NCBI GenBank assembly: GCA_030612785.1
Contig: JAUWNF010000099.1
Location: forward strand, 1-9,289
Reading direction: 5' to 3'
DNA: 9,289 nucleotides
Source: Phycisphaerales bacterium
GTDB lineage: Bacteria; Planctomycetota; Phycisphaerae; UBA1845
Shown here: in pieces, positions 1 through 5,656 of the stretch
Numbering within the stretch: the first letter of the stretch is position 1
Layout: every line of letters begins with the position of its first letter
Made by a program: the position numbers and the translations under genes
Notes under the pieces: model-generated
The model's database searches: none
What the model was told of the DNA's origin: nothing
Seen by the model: only the letters and a program-made list of their open reading frames with translations

Positions 1-4
1 TTCC

Positions 5-28
5 TCGCCACCCACAAGGGGTGACGCT
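5..28. repeat. Short hairpin repeat, left copy
   Basis: This 24-bp stretch matches 9266-9289 at 23 of 24 positions in the same orientation. Its core at 6-23, read on the minus strand, is CACCCCTTGTGGGTGGCG. It can fold as an imperfect hairpin: 6-13 pairs with 19-26 with one mismatch around a five-base loop. It lies about 100 bp past the pyrD stop codon, in non-coding sequence. A dispersed intergenic repeat is the simplest reading, but two or three copies in one window do not prove a family. Confidence 0.55.
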
Positions 29-123
29 ACACGTGAGGGTGCCACGAATGACTAAACCGACAACCCCAAAACACGTACGGGGGAAGGTCAAGGTCATGCG
101 CGGGATGCCGGGGATCTGCTCGG
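29..123. other. Non-coding tail downstream of pyrD
   Basis: I see no credible gene here. The sequence lies past the stop codon of the minus-strand pyrD gene and shows no GC-rich stem followed by a T-run, so no classical intrinsic terminator for pyrD is visible. The only structured element nearby is the hairpin repeat at 5-28. Confidence 0.5.
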
Positions 124-1068
124 CTATGCCGCCCCGATCAATTCGCATACCGAGGTCAGCCGCCGGTCTTGCAGGTATCGGCGTAGCCCATCGAGCACCC
201 GGGTCAGGCAGGTGGGATCGATGAAGGTGGCCGTGCCGATCGCCACCGCGCCGGCGCCGGCGAGGTGGAACTCCACCGCGTCGCGCCAGGTCCGGATGCC
301 GCCCATGCCGATGAGCGGAATGTTCGCCTCCCGGGCCACCTTGTGGTAGACCTCATAGACCATGGCTAGCGCCACTGGCTTGATTGCCGGACCGGAAAGC
401 CCGCCGCAGACGTTGGCCAGCATCGGGCGGTGGGTTTCGGCATCGATGGCCATCCCACGTAGCGTATTGATGAGCGAGAGGATATCAGCCCCGCCGTCGA
501 TGGCGCCCCGGGCCGTCTCGCAAATCGAGGTGACGTTAGGGGAAAGCTTGACAATCAGCCGGGAACGTGCGAGCACCCGGCGGACCGCCCGCACCAGTCC
601 GCAGAGACGCTGCGGATCGGTGCCGAACTCAAGCCCGTCGGCGACGTTGGGGCACGAAACGTTCAGTTCGATTGCGGAAACCACCTCGACCTGATCGAGC
701 CGGCGACATACCGTAACGTAGTCTTCGATGGTGTGACCAGCCACGTTTACGATGACCGGGACGCCCAGCTCGCCCAGAAACGGGATCTTCTCCGCCACGA
801 AGCGCTCCAGCCCCACATTGGCCAATCCGATGGCGTTGAGCATGCCCGAGGCGGTTTCCACGGTACGCGGCGGCGGGTTGCCCTTTCGCGGCTGGACCGT
901 GACGGACTTGGTCAGGAAGGCCCCCAGTTGCCGAAGATCGAGATAGGGCGCATACTCCGGCCCGTAACCGCTGGTGCCCGAGGCGGTCATTACGGGATTG
1001 GCCAGTTTGAGCCCGGCCAGATCGACGGACAGATCGACATCGGGTCTCGGGAGAGTTTCGGAGGTCAT
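124..1068 (-). CDS. pyrD: Dihydroorotate dehydrogenase, class 1B catalytic subunit
   Basis: The enzyme oxidises dihydroorotate to orotate in de novo pyrimidine synthesis, using FMN in a TIM-barrel fold in the cytoplasm. The 314-residue product carries the class 1 signature NVSCPN, with catalytic Cys at residue 139 (class 2 enzymes use Ser). It also has TKSVT with the FMN-contacting Lys54, VKLSPNVT near residue 174, NTLRGMAID near 201-209, GGLSGPAIKP near 222-231 and the phosphate-binding IGMGGI near 253-258. Length and motifs fit subtype 1B, which normally works with an iron-sulfur/FAD partner, PyrK; no pyrK is in this window. The frame is open to 1182, but that would add 38 residues unlike the family and overlap coaD. 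I therefore start at 1068, where the family-like sequence begins and a weak GAGG sits just upstream. Confidence 0.93.
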   Translation of the reverse strand: MTSETLPRPDVDLSVDLAGLKLANPVMTASGTSGYGPEYAPYLDLRQLGAFLTKSVTVQPRKGNPPPRTVETASGMLNAIGLANVGLERFVAEKIPFLGELGVPVIVNVAGHTIEDYVTVCRRLDQVEVVSAIELNVSCPNVADGLEFGTDPQRLCGLVRAVRRVLARSRLIVKLSPNVTSICETARGAIDGGADILSLINTLRGMAIDAETHRPMLANVCGGLSGPAIKPVALAMVYEVYHKVAREANIPLIGMGGIRTWRDAVEFHLAGAGAVAIGTATFIDPTCLTRVLDGLRRYLQDRRLTSVCELIGAA

Positions 1069-1122
1069 GGCCTCAGGATCGGTGTTCCGGCGGCGTGCGT
1101 CAAGCCCAGTGAGCGCCTGCCG

Positions 1123-1150
1123 TTGAGCGAGTGGTCGGCGCGCATACAAT
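1123..1150 (+). promoter_or_regulatory. Candidate promoter for coaD
   Basis: TTGAGC at 1123-1128 and TACAAT at 1145-1150 are separated by 16 bp, a reasonable sigma-70-like pair. The predicted start of transcription, near 1157, would almost coincide with the coaD ATG at 1159. That would leave the ribosome binding site out of the transcript, so this promoter is doubtful. The real one may lie elsewhere in the 90-bp divergent gap. Confidence 0.25.
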
Positions 1151-1158
1151 GAGGAGCT

Positions 1159-1713
1159 ATGGTCGGAACAACGCACAACCATGGCAGCGACTTAGTGGTT
1201 TTCCCGGGAACGTTCGACCCCATCACGCTGGGGCATTTGGACCTCATCCGCCGGGCAGCGAAGATTTTCGCCCGCGTAATCGTGGCCGTCGGCTGCAATC
1301 CGGAGAAGATCGAGTGGTTCTCCCCCGGCGAGCGTGTCGAGATGATCGGCGAGTTGACCCGCGATCTGCCCAATGTTACCGCAGAGTCTTACGACGGCCT
1401 GACCATGGATTACGTGCGCAAGGTAGGGGCCAAGATCCTTCTGCGGGGCATTCGCGACACCGTTGATCTCCGAACCGAGCTACAGGCGGCCAATACCAAC
1501 CTCATGGTCGGCAACGTCGAGACCGTGTTCCTGATGACCAGCGATCAGCACGCCCTGACCTCCAGTGCGCTGATCAAGCAGATCGTTGAAATGGGCGGTT
1601 ACGACCGCGTCCGCCTGGCGCGGCTGGTTCCCGAGGAGGTCATCAACCGGCTGGAGAAGCATCTGGGCAGGGGCAGAGCGGATGCGGCCTCGGAGGAGGA
1701 TCGGGAGGGCTGA
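1159..1713 (+). CDS. coaD: Phosphopantetheine adenylyltransferase
   Basis: CoaD transfers AMP from ATP to 4'-phosphopantetheine, giving dephospho-CoA, the penultimate step of coenzyme A synthesis in the cytoplasm. The nucleotidyltransferase signature is clear: FPGTFDPITLGH at 15-26, with the TxGH motif at 23-26, then NPEK near 47-50, ILLRGIR near 93-99 and a C-terminal TSSALIKQI near 134-142, matching the family's SSS-x-K segment. The product is 184 residues, against about 160 for most bacterial CoaD. The excess is a short N-terminal lead of about 8 residues and a charged C-terminal tail of about 15. A strong GAGGAG at 1151-1156, two bases before the ATG, supports this start. The gene diverges from pyrD and is followed by a 190-bp gap before tatA, so it is probably transcribed alone. 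Confidence 0.95.
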   Translation: MVGTTHNHGSDLVVFPGTFDPITLGHLDLIRRAAKIFARVIVAVGCNPEKIEWFSPGERVEMIGELTRDLPNVTAESYDGLTMDYVRKVGAKILLRGIRDTVDLRTELQAANTNLMVGNVETVFLMTSDQHALTSSALIKQIVEMGGYDRVRLARLVPEEVINRLEKHLGRGRADAASEEDREG

Positions 1714-1754
1714 GGACGATTCCGGCTGGTCGACAGCCTGCTGGCAGACTGGGT

Positions 1755-1770
1755 AAAAAGCTCGCTTTTT
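1755..1770 (+). terminator. Weak AT-rich hairpin after coaD
   Basis: AAAAAGC at 1755-1761 and GCTTTTT at 1764-1770 form a perfect but almost GC-free inverted repeat ending in five Ts, 41 bp after the coaD stop. A realistic stem is about six pairs with a CTCG loop. It could be a weak terminator. However, its T-run also holds the first bases of the tatA -35 box, so it may simply be promoter-proximal AT-rich DNA. Confidence 0.25.
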
Positions 1771-1796
1771 GACGGCCCGTTCTGGAGACCTATAAT
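1769..1796 (+). promoter_or_regulatory. Near-consensus sigma-70 promoter for tatA
   Basis: TTGACG at 1769-1774 (five of six consensus bases) and a perfect TATAAT at 1791-1796 are separated by 16 bp. Transcription would start near 1803, giving a leader of about 100 bases before the tatA ATG. This is the strongest promoter-like sequence in the window. Confidence 0.7.
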
Positions 1797-1815
1797 GTAT
1801 TAGTCGATTATATCT

Positions 1816-1827
1816 CGTGTGCACACG
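1816..1827. promoter_or_regulatory. 12-bp perfect palindrome, possible operator
   Basis: CGTGTGCACACG is a perfect 12-bp palindrome about 13 to 25 bases after the predicted tatA transcription start. A dyad in this position is where a repressor dimer could block the promoter. It has no spacer, so it would not make a good RNA hairpin. A chance palindrome is possible, and no regulator can be named. Confidence 0.3.
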
Positions 1828-1903
1828 CTAGGTTGCGCATCGAAACAGAGGGTGTGAGTTTAGCGCACCTGGGCCGATACAAACTTCGCAGCAGAGGACC
1901 ATA

Positions 1904-2179
1904 ATGTCAAACTCATTGGCACTCGGTATCCCGGGGGGATGGGAATGGGGAGTCGTCCTGGTCGTTGGGCTGCTGATCTTCGGGCGCCGACTTCCCGAGA
2001 TTGCCCGATCTGTAGGCAAGTCGATTGTTGAATTCAAACGGGGCCTCAAGGATGTGAAGGGCGAGATCGACGCCGCCTCGAAGCCCGCGGACCCGAACAT
2101 GCTCCCCCCCGCCCAGCAGAAGCCCGAATCCGTCGAGCAGAAGCCCGAATCCGTTCAGTCCGACTCAACGCCGCAATAG
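1904..2179 (+). CDS. tatA: Sec-independent (Tat) translocase protein TatA
   Basis: TatA oligomers form the part of the twin-arginine system that lets folded proteins cross the cytoplasmic membrane. The 91-residue product has the family layout. A short N-terminus is followed by one membrane helix at about 13-27 ending in the conserved Phe-Gly (26-27), a hinge with LPE (30-32), an amphipathic helix with alternating basic residues to about residue 54, and a disordered tail. The polar residue at the outer end of the helix is Glu14. Glu here is also seen in TatB-like proteins, but the short length favours TatA or a bifunctional TatA/B. The tail contains an imperfect tandem copy of EQKPESV. GAGGA at 1894-1898, five bases upstream, supports the start. 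No tatC is nearby. Confidence 0.9.
   Translation: MSNSLALGIPGGWEWGVVLVVGLLIFGRRLPEIARSVGKSIVEFKRGLKDVKGEIDAASKPADPNMLPPAQQKPESVEQKPESVQSDSTPQ
2115..2154 (+). repeat. 21-bp tandem repeat in the tatA tail
   Basis: A 19-base sequence at 2115-2133 recurs exactly at 2136-2154, a period of 21 bp (seven codons). It encodes two copies of a QKPESV unit in the disordered C-terminal tail of TatA. The repeat stays in frame, so it changes tail length only. Exact identity at the DNA level suggests a recent slippage or duplication. Confidence 0.8.
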
Positions 2180-2180
2180 G

Positions 2181-2702
2181 TCAGTCCTGGAGTTCAACGC
2201 GGAACGCGTCGTCAAAGGCCTCTTTGAAATCGAACACGTCGCGGAAGTCCTGGAGGCGATCGTGCGGTTCCCGCCGCAACCGACCGCTTTCGATCAGCGC
2301 GAAGACTACCTCTCCAAAATCGAGCGTGTGCGTGATCCCCCAATTGCGCAGGACCGCCGAGGCCAGCAGCCCCCAGTGCTTCATGGCGCACTCCCGCAGC
2401 GCCCAGCAAAGCTCTTGCCCACTGACGTGACGATTAAGCCGCTCGAAACCGCCGGCTTCGTCGATCGCATGGATGACCACCGGATCGAGCAAGCCCTCTT
2501 CGCGACGGTCGAGGACCTCGGGCAGATCGATATCCTCATGGGCCATGTACTGGGCAACCAGCGCCTGTGCGGGCGTCAAAGGCCCGTGAACCTGTTCGCC
2601 CGCGGCATTGAGGCCTTCGAGAATGAAATCGCAGGCGTCTTTCGAGTAGCGCCCGGCATCGACAACCACGTTGCCCGAGTGGATTTTACGTTCTGAGCCC
2701 AT
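2181..2702 (-). CDS. Minf_1886 family protein of unknown function
   Basis: The 173-residue product matches my memory of an uncharacterised family found mainly in Planctomycetes and Verrucomicrobia (Minf_1886 type). Supporting features are an N-terminal segment with YSKDACDFILEGL, a central HVSGQELCWALRECA, then LRNWGITHTLDFGEVVFALIE, and a C-terminal DFRDVFDFKEAFDDAF. No signal peptide, membrane segment or catalytic motif is evident, so it is probably a soluble cytoplasmic protein. Its function is unknown. The usual member is about 130-150 residues; the extra length here looks like an insert at about residues 50-90. The stop codon is one base from the tatA stop on the opposite strand. No clear Shine-Dalgarno precedes the ATG, and no alternative start is obvious. 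Confidence 0.75.
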   Translation of the reverse strand: MGSERKIHSGNVVVDAGRYSKDACDFILEGLNAAGEQVHGPLTPAQALVAQYMAHEDIDLPEVLDRREEGLLDPVVIHAIDEAGGFERLNRHVSGQELCWALRECAMKHWGLLASAVLRNWGITHTLDFGEVVFALIESGRLRREPHDRLQDFRDVFDFKEAFDDAFRVELQD

Positions 2703-2975
2703 TGTAGTTCACATGTCAGTACGCGGACGGAACACCACCAGCTACTCATACATTATACACATTACGGTCCCCCACAACCACGCCCGGCAGTGTCAGCCCT
2801 ACCGGAACCCGCTCTTCCACCCTAATCGGCCGGAACGTCGGTCGGGGTGCAGAGGATCCTCGCGTCCACCGCTGATTCCTGGTTCCAGGTCCTCTCCGGC
2901 CGATGCGAAGGGGCGGAGGCGATGCCCGCGCCAACAGGGTGAACTGTGCACGCGGCTGACGCGCCGGCTTTGCGG
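2703..2975. other. Intergenic region between ricT-like and Minf_1886 genes
   Basis: These 273 bp hold no gene I would defend. The open frames crossing it are shadows with poor composition. The left half has an AT-rich patch with a possible promoter for the Minf_1886 gene. The right half is GC-rich, with only small stem-loops such as CCTGG/CCAGG at 2878-2889, and none is followed by a T-run. Confidence 0.5.
2752..2777 (-). promoter_or_regulatory. Candidate promoter for the Minf_1886 gene
   Basis: Read on the minus strand, a perfect TATAAT lies at 2752-2757, about 43 bases of leader before the start codon. The only -35-like sequence is TTGTGG at 2772-2777, with a short 14-bp spacer, so the -35 is poor. 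The -10 box is what supports this call. Confidence 0.35.
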
Positions 2976-4163
2976 TCACTCCTTCGGTGGGGAGGCACTG
3001 CTACCCCCTGAGTTCTTGGACCGGCCGGAGCGGGGCTTCCGGCGGCGCTTGCGGCGCCGGGGGGATTGGTTCTCCCCCGATTCTGTGTCCGCAGGCTTTT
3101 CGTCGGGTGTTGTGGTTTCCTCGGTGGCCGCGTAGGCGGCCTCGGCACCTGTGGATTCATCAGCGGGCTCTCTTGCGGGTTTGCTCAGTTCGGCGGTAGG
3201 AGCGGCTACGGACTCCTCGTCCCCCTTGGGGGAGCGTAACTCCTCGACCGCGACAGTGACCAGCCGACTGTCCTCCATCTGGAGTTGCACCAACTGTGTT
3301 AGGATCTGCCGGTTGACCACGATGCCCTCGGCGCCAGCCGAGGAAACCCATGCACCGATCTTGGGAAGGTTCTGCTCAAGTTCCTCGTAGGTGAGGTGCT
3401 CGTAGCGCAGGCAGCATTTGAGGCGGCCGCATCTGCCGGATACCTTCGAGGGGTCCAGCGTGGCCTTTTGCATCTTGGCCATCTTCATGTTCACCGGTCG
3501 GAGCGTCTTCAGAAACGTTTTGCAACAGCATTCGCGGCCGCAGGTCTCATAGTCGGCCAGCAAGCGGGCCTCGTCCCGCACGCCGACCTGACGCATCTCG
3601 ATACGGGTCTGGTACTCGGTCGCCAAATCCTTGACCAACGCTCGAAAATCCACCCGCCCCTCCGCCAGGAAGTAGAAGATAATCCGCTCGCCGCCAAGTA
3701 GGTGTTCACACGCCACCACCTTCAGAGGAAGGCTGAAACGGTGGGCGAGCGCCCGACAGAACTCCCGCTTCTCGACGGTGTTGGCACGGAGATGAACGTC
3801 TTCGCGCAGATCGTCCGCGGTCGCTACGCGCAGAATCCGCCCGCTTTTCGGTTGGCAATACTCGGACCCGCTATTGTGAATGTACGTCTGAAGCTGCTCC
3901 GGGGTTACCGAATTGTCGCCCCCAGGGCAGGTCAACAATACCTGCTCGCCCACCTCGATCCCCCGGTTGCTCTTGATGATTACCTTCGCCCCGCTGCCGA
4001 ACTTCAGACCCGGCGGATACGTGAACTCACCGATGGTATTCAGGTACCCATAGCGAACGGCTATCGTCGGGTAAGCACTATCACGCCCATTGCCGCGGCA
4101 ACCCTGCGGAGCGCTGCTGCGGTCGTTGCCGTCGTCCCGCGGCTCATTCGAGTTCGTGACCAT
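2976..4163 (-). CDS. ricT: RicT/PSP1-domain protein
   Basis: The product belongs to the PSP1 C-terminal-domain family that includes Bacillus YaaT/RicT. There RicT, with RicA and RicF, forms an iron-sulfur complex that steers RNase Y mRNA processing. The 395-residue protein has a short variable N-terminus, a core at about 30-110, the PSP1 domain at about 111-200, and two cysteine clusters: CGRECCCKTF at 208-217 (Cys208, 212, 213, 214) and GRCGRLKCC at 243-251 (Cys245, 250, 251). After about residue 312 it becomes an acidic, disordered tail ending in a very basic run at 369-378 and Ser/Gly-rich residues. The frame is open to 4265, but those extra codons run through an intergenic repeat. I start at the ATG at 4163, with GGGG about 8 bases upstream. 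No RicA or RicF is present, so the exact role in this organism is inferred. Confidence 0.85.
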   Translation of the reverse strand: MVTNSNEPRDDGNDRSSAPQGCRGNGRDSAYPTIAVRYGYLNTIGEFTYPPGLKFGSGAKVIIKSNRGIEVGEQVLLTCPGGDNSVTPEQLQTYIHNSGSEYCQPKSGRILRVATADDLREDVHLRANTVEKREFCRALAHRFSLPLKVVACEHLLGGERIIFYFLAEGRVDFRALVKDLATEYQTRIEMRQVGVRDEARLLADYETCGRECCCKTFLKTLRPVNMKMAKMQKATLDPSKVSGRCGRLKCCLRYEHLTYEELEQNLPKIGAWVSSAGAEGIVVNRQILTQLVQLQMEDSRLVTVAVEELRSPKGDEESVAAPTAELSKPAREPADESTGAEAAYAATEETTTPDEKPADTESGENQSPRRRKRRRKPRSGRSKNSGGSSASPPKE

Positions 4164-4201
4164 GGTGATTACCCCATGAATCCCCCATCCGGCGGTGGGA
4201 A

Positions 4202-4264
4202 GTAGCGGCCTGCGGCTCGTCCTGGCGCGCCGGGATCGGTCGGCGAGGACGCCGGCCGGCTGCA
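4202..4264. repeat. Diverged copy of the two-hairpin intergenic element
   Basis: This element lies between thioredoxin and the ricT-like gene and resembles 9130-9184. The first 13 bases (GTAGCGGCCTGCG) are identical, and the second hairpin region, 4240-4257, matches 9161-9178 at 16 of 18 positions. The second hairpin still folds: 4238-4245 pairs with 4250-4257 around AGGA, with one G-T pair. The first hairpin has decayed. It may also act as a transcript end or RNA-stability structure for trxA. Confidence 0.6.
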
Positions 4265-4287
4265 AGAAGAATCCTTCGGACGCCGTG

Positions 4288-4617
4288 TTAACTCAACGCG
4301 TCCAACACGACCTTGAAATCCTTCTTGCCGCGCAGCCCGACGAATCTCTCTTTGATCTCTCCACCGGCGAAGAGGAGCACGGTCGGAATCGCACTGACCT
4401 GGTAGCGGGCCGATATCTCCCGATTGGCGTCGGTGTCCACGTTGCCGATCTTGATCTTGCCATCGTATTCGTCGGCCAGCTCGTCGATGACGGGAGTCAG
4501 TGCCTTGCAGGGGGCGCACCATTCGGCCCAGAAGTCAACCAGCACGGGAGTGTCAGAGCGGACGACCTCTTCGTCGAAATTGGCGTCCGTGAACGTCAGC
4601 GTTTTTGCGCCAGCCAT
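4288..4617 (-). CDS. trxA: Thioredoxin
   Basis: Thioredoxin is a small cytoplasmic dithiol reductant, recharged by thioredoxin reductase, that reduces protein disulfides. The 109-residue product is full length for the family. The active site at 33-38 reads WCAPCK, with catalytic Cys34 and Cys37, preceded by VDFWAE. The buried Asp is at residue 28 and the cis-Pro loop AIPT at 76-79 (Pro78). Ala replaces the usual Gly between the cysteines, a known variant expected to shift redox potential slightly. There is no signal peptide, so it is cytoplasmic. TCCTC on the plus strand at 4624-4628 is a GAGGA ribosome binding site six bases before the ATG. The gene has its own promoter and lies upstream of the ricT-like gene on the same strand, separated by a hairpin repeat. 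Confidence 0.95.
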   Translation of the reverse strand: MAGAKTLTFTDANFDEEVVRSDTPVLVDFWAEWCAPCKALTPVIDELADEYDGKIKIGNVDTDANREISARYQVSAIPTVLLFAGGEIKERFVGLRGKKDFKVVLDALS

Positions 4618-4666
4618 ATCAAATCCTCGAAAAGTGAAGGTAAACGGGTCCGTTCAGGTTAAGCGG

Positions 4667-4695
4667 ATTCTAGGGCGGACCCGGAGGACGGTCAA
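4667..4695 (-). promoter_or_regulatory. Sigma-70-type promoter for trxA
   Basis: Read on the minus strand, TTGACC (4690-4695) and TAGAAT (4667-4672) are separated by exactly 17 bp, each matching five of six consensus bases. Transcription would start near 4660, giving a leader of about 43 bases. The -35 box includes the TGA stop codon of the upstream acyltransferase gene at 4692-4694. Confidence 0.65.
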
Positions 4696-5609
4696 CCGGG
4701 CCGGCGAGGCTTGGGCCGCGACTTCCAGCGCCGATGAATCCACAGATACTGGCTGGGGTCGACCCTAATCGCCGCTTCCAGGGCGGCAGTGTACTCCTGG
4801 GTGATCCACCGTAGCGGGTCCTCGCGCACGCGCCATTCGTGCGGATGGATCACCCGCTGGGCCCCCACCTCATACCGAAATGAGTCCCCTATCCGGCGGG
4901 CGTAGCCCACAATGATGGGCACCTCCAGGGACATGGCCAACAGGCCGATGGATTTGTAGGTTGAAGCCGCCCGCCCGAAGAAGTTCACGAACAGCCCCTT
5001 GCGCCCGGCGTTCTGATCGGCGATGAAGCCGAGGGCAGCCCCGCGCCGGACGATCGATTCCGCCTCGGCGCTCGCCCCTTTCTTGTAGAGCAGTTCCAGC
5101 CCGCTGCGCCGCCGGGTCCGGACCAGAAACCGGTTGAGGTAGACGTTGTCCAACGGTCGCATGATTGCCACCACGTCGAAGCCGATCACCGCCAGGAGAA
5201 AGCCGGCCAACTCCCAGTTGCCGTAATGCCCGGTGAGCAGCAGGGCGCCTTTGTTTTCGAGCAGCGCCGCCAGCGCCTCGTTCATGTTGACCAGGCGGAC
5301 GTATCGGCTCCAGGTCCACTCGTTGATCAACCGCGGGGCGAAGATGAACTCCATCACCCACATGGCTTGCTGTTGGAGCGAGCGGAGGGCGAGACGGTCG
5401 ATCTCGGCCGGCGTGAGCGTCTCGCCGTAGGCAATGCGCAAGTGGGCCCGGGCCCGCTCACGATGGCGGGGCATCAGATGCCACCAGATCGTGCCCATTA
5501 GCCGGGCCGTGCGCAGATTCCACTCCAGCGGGAACATGAGCAGAACCATGATACATGCCCGCACCAGAGCGTAGATCAGCCAGGCCACGATGCCGTCATC
5601 CCGCTTCAT
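4692..5609 (-). CDS. LpxL/HtrB-type lysophospholipid acyltransferase
   Basis: The protein is a membrane-associated acyltransferase of the lipid A lauroyl/myristoyl transferase family, which adds secondary acyl chains to lipid A or a related lipid. The 305-residue product fits the family length. It has an N-terminal hydrophobic segment at about 7-27, a conserved arginine-rich RHRERAR region near 48-54, and the catalytic HX4E motif HYGNWE at 128-133. Later come IMRPLDN, a GASAEAESIVRRGAALGFIADQ-like region and an end with YLWIHRRWK, typical of LpxL. The frame extends to 5771, but that would overlap the phosphorylase gene in a non-conserved stretch, so I use the ATG at 5609. No good Shine-Dalgarno is visible there. 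It lies 47 bp after glgP and is probably in the same transcript. The acceptor (lipid A or another lipid) cannot be read from sequence. Confidence 0.88.
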   Translation of the reverse strand: MKRDDGIVAWLIYALVRACIMVLLMFPLEWNLRTARLMGTIWWHLMPRHRERARAHLRIAYGETLTPAEIDRLALRSLQQQAMWVMEFIFAPRLINEWTWSRYVRLVNMNEALAALLENKGALLLTGHYGNWELAGFLLAVIGFDVVAIMRPLDNVYLNRFLVRTRRRSGLELLYKKGASAEAESIVRRGAALGFIADQNAGRKGLFVNFFGRAASTYKSIGLLAMSLEVPIIVGYARRIGDSFRYEVGAQRVIHPHEWRVREDPLRWITQEYTAALEAAIRVDPSQYLWIHRRWKSRPKPRRPG

Positions 5610-5656
5610 AGGGACCGTAGTGTATCGTCCACCCAAGTTTTCGCGAGGGAGTGGAA

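Noticed and set aside
1069..1182. N-terminal extension of pyrD into coaD
   Set aside because: The 38 extra residues are low-conservation, arginine-rich sequence, would overlap the coaD start on the other strand, and the family normally begins at the ATG at 1068.
2671..3135. Plus-strand open frame across the intergenic region and the 3' end of the ricT-like gene
   Set aside because: Its composition is arginine- and proline-rich, it overlaps two well-supported minus-strand genes, and there is no ribosome binding site or recognisable domain.
4164..4265. Upstream start for the ricT-like gene
   Set aside because: Those codons run through the hairpin repeat at 4202-4264 and read as arginine- and proline-rich noise. 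The ATG at 4163 is better placed.
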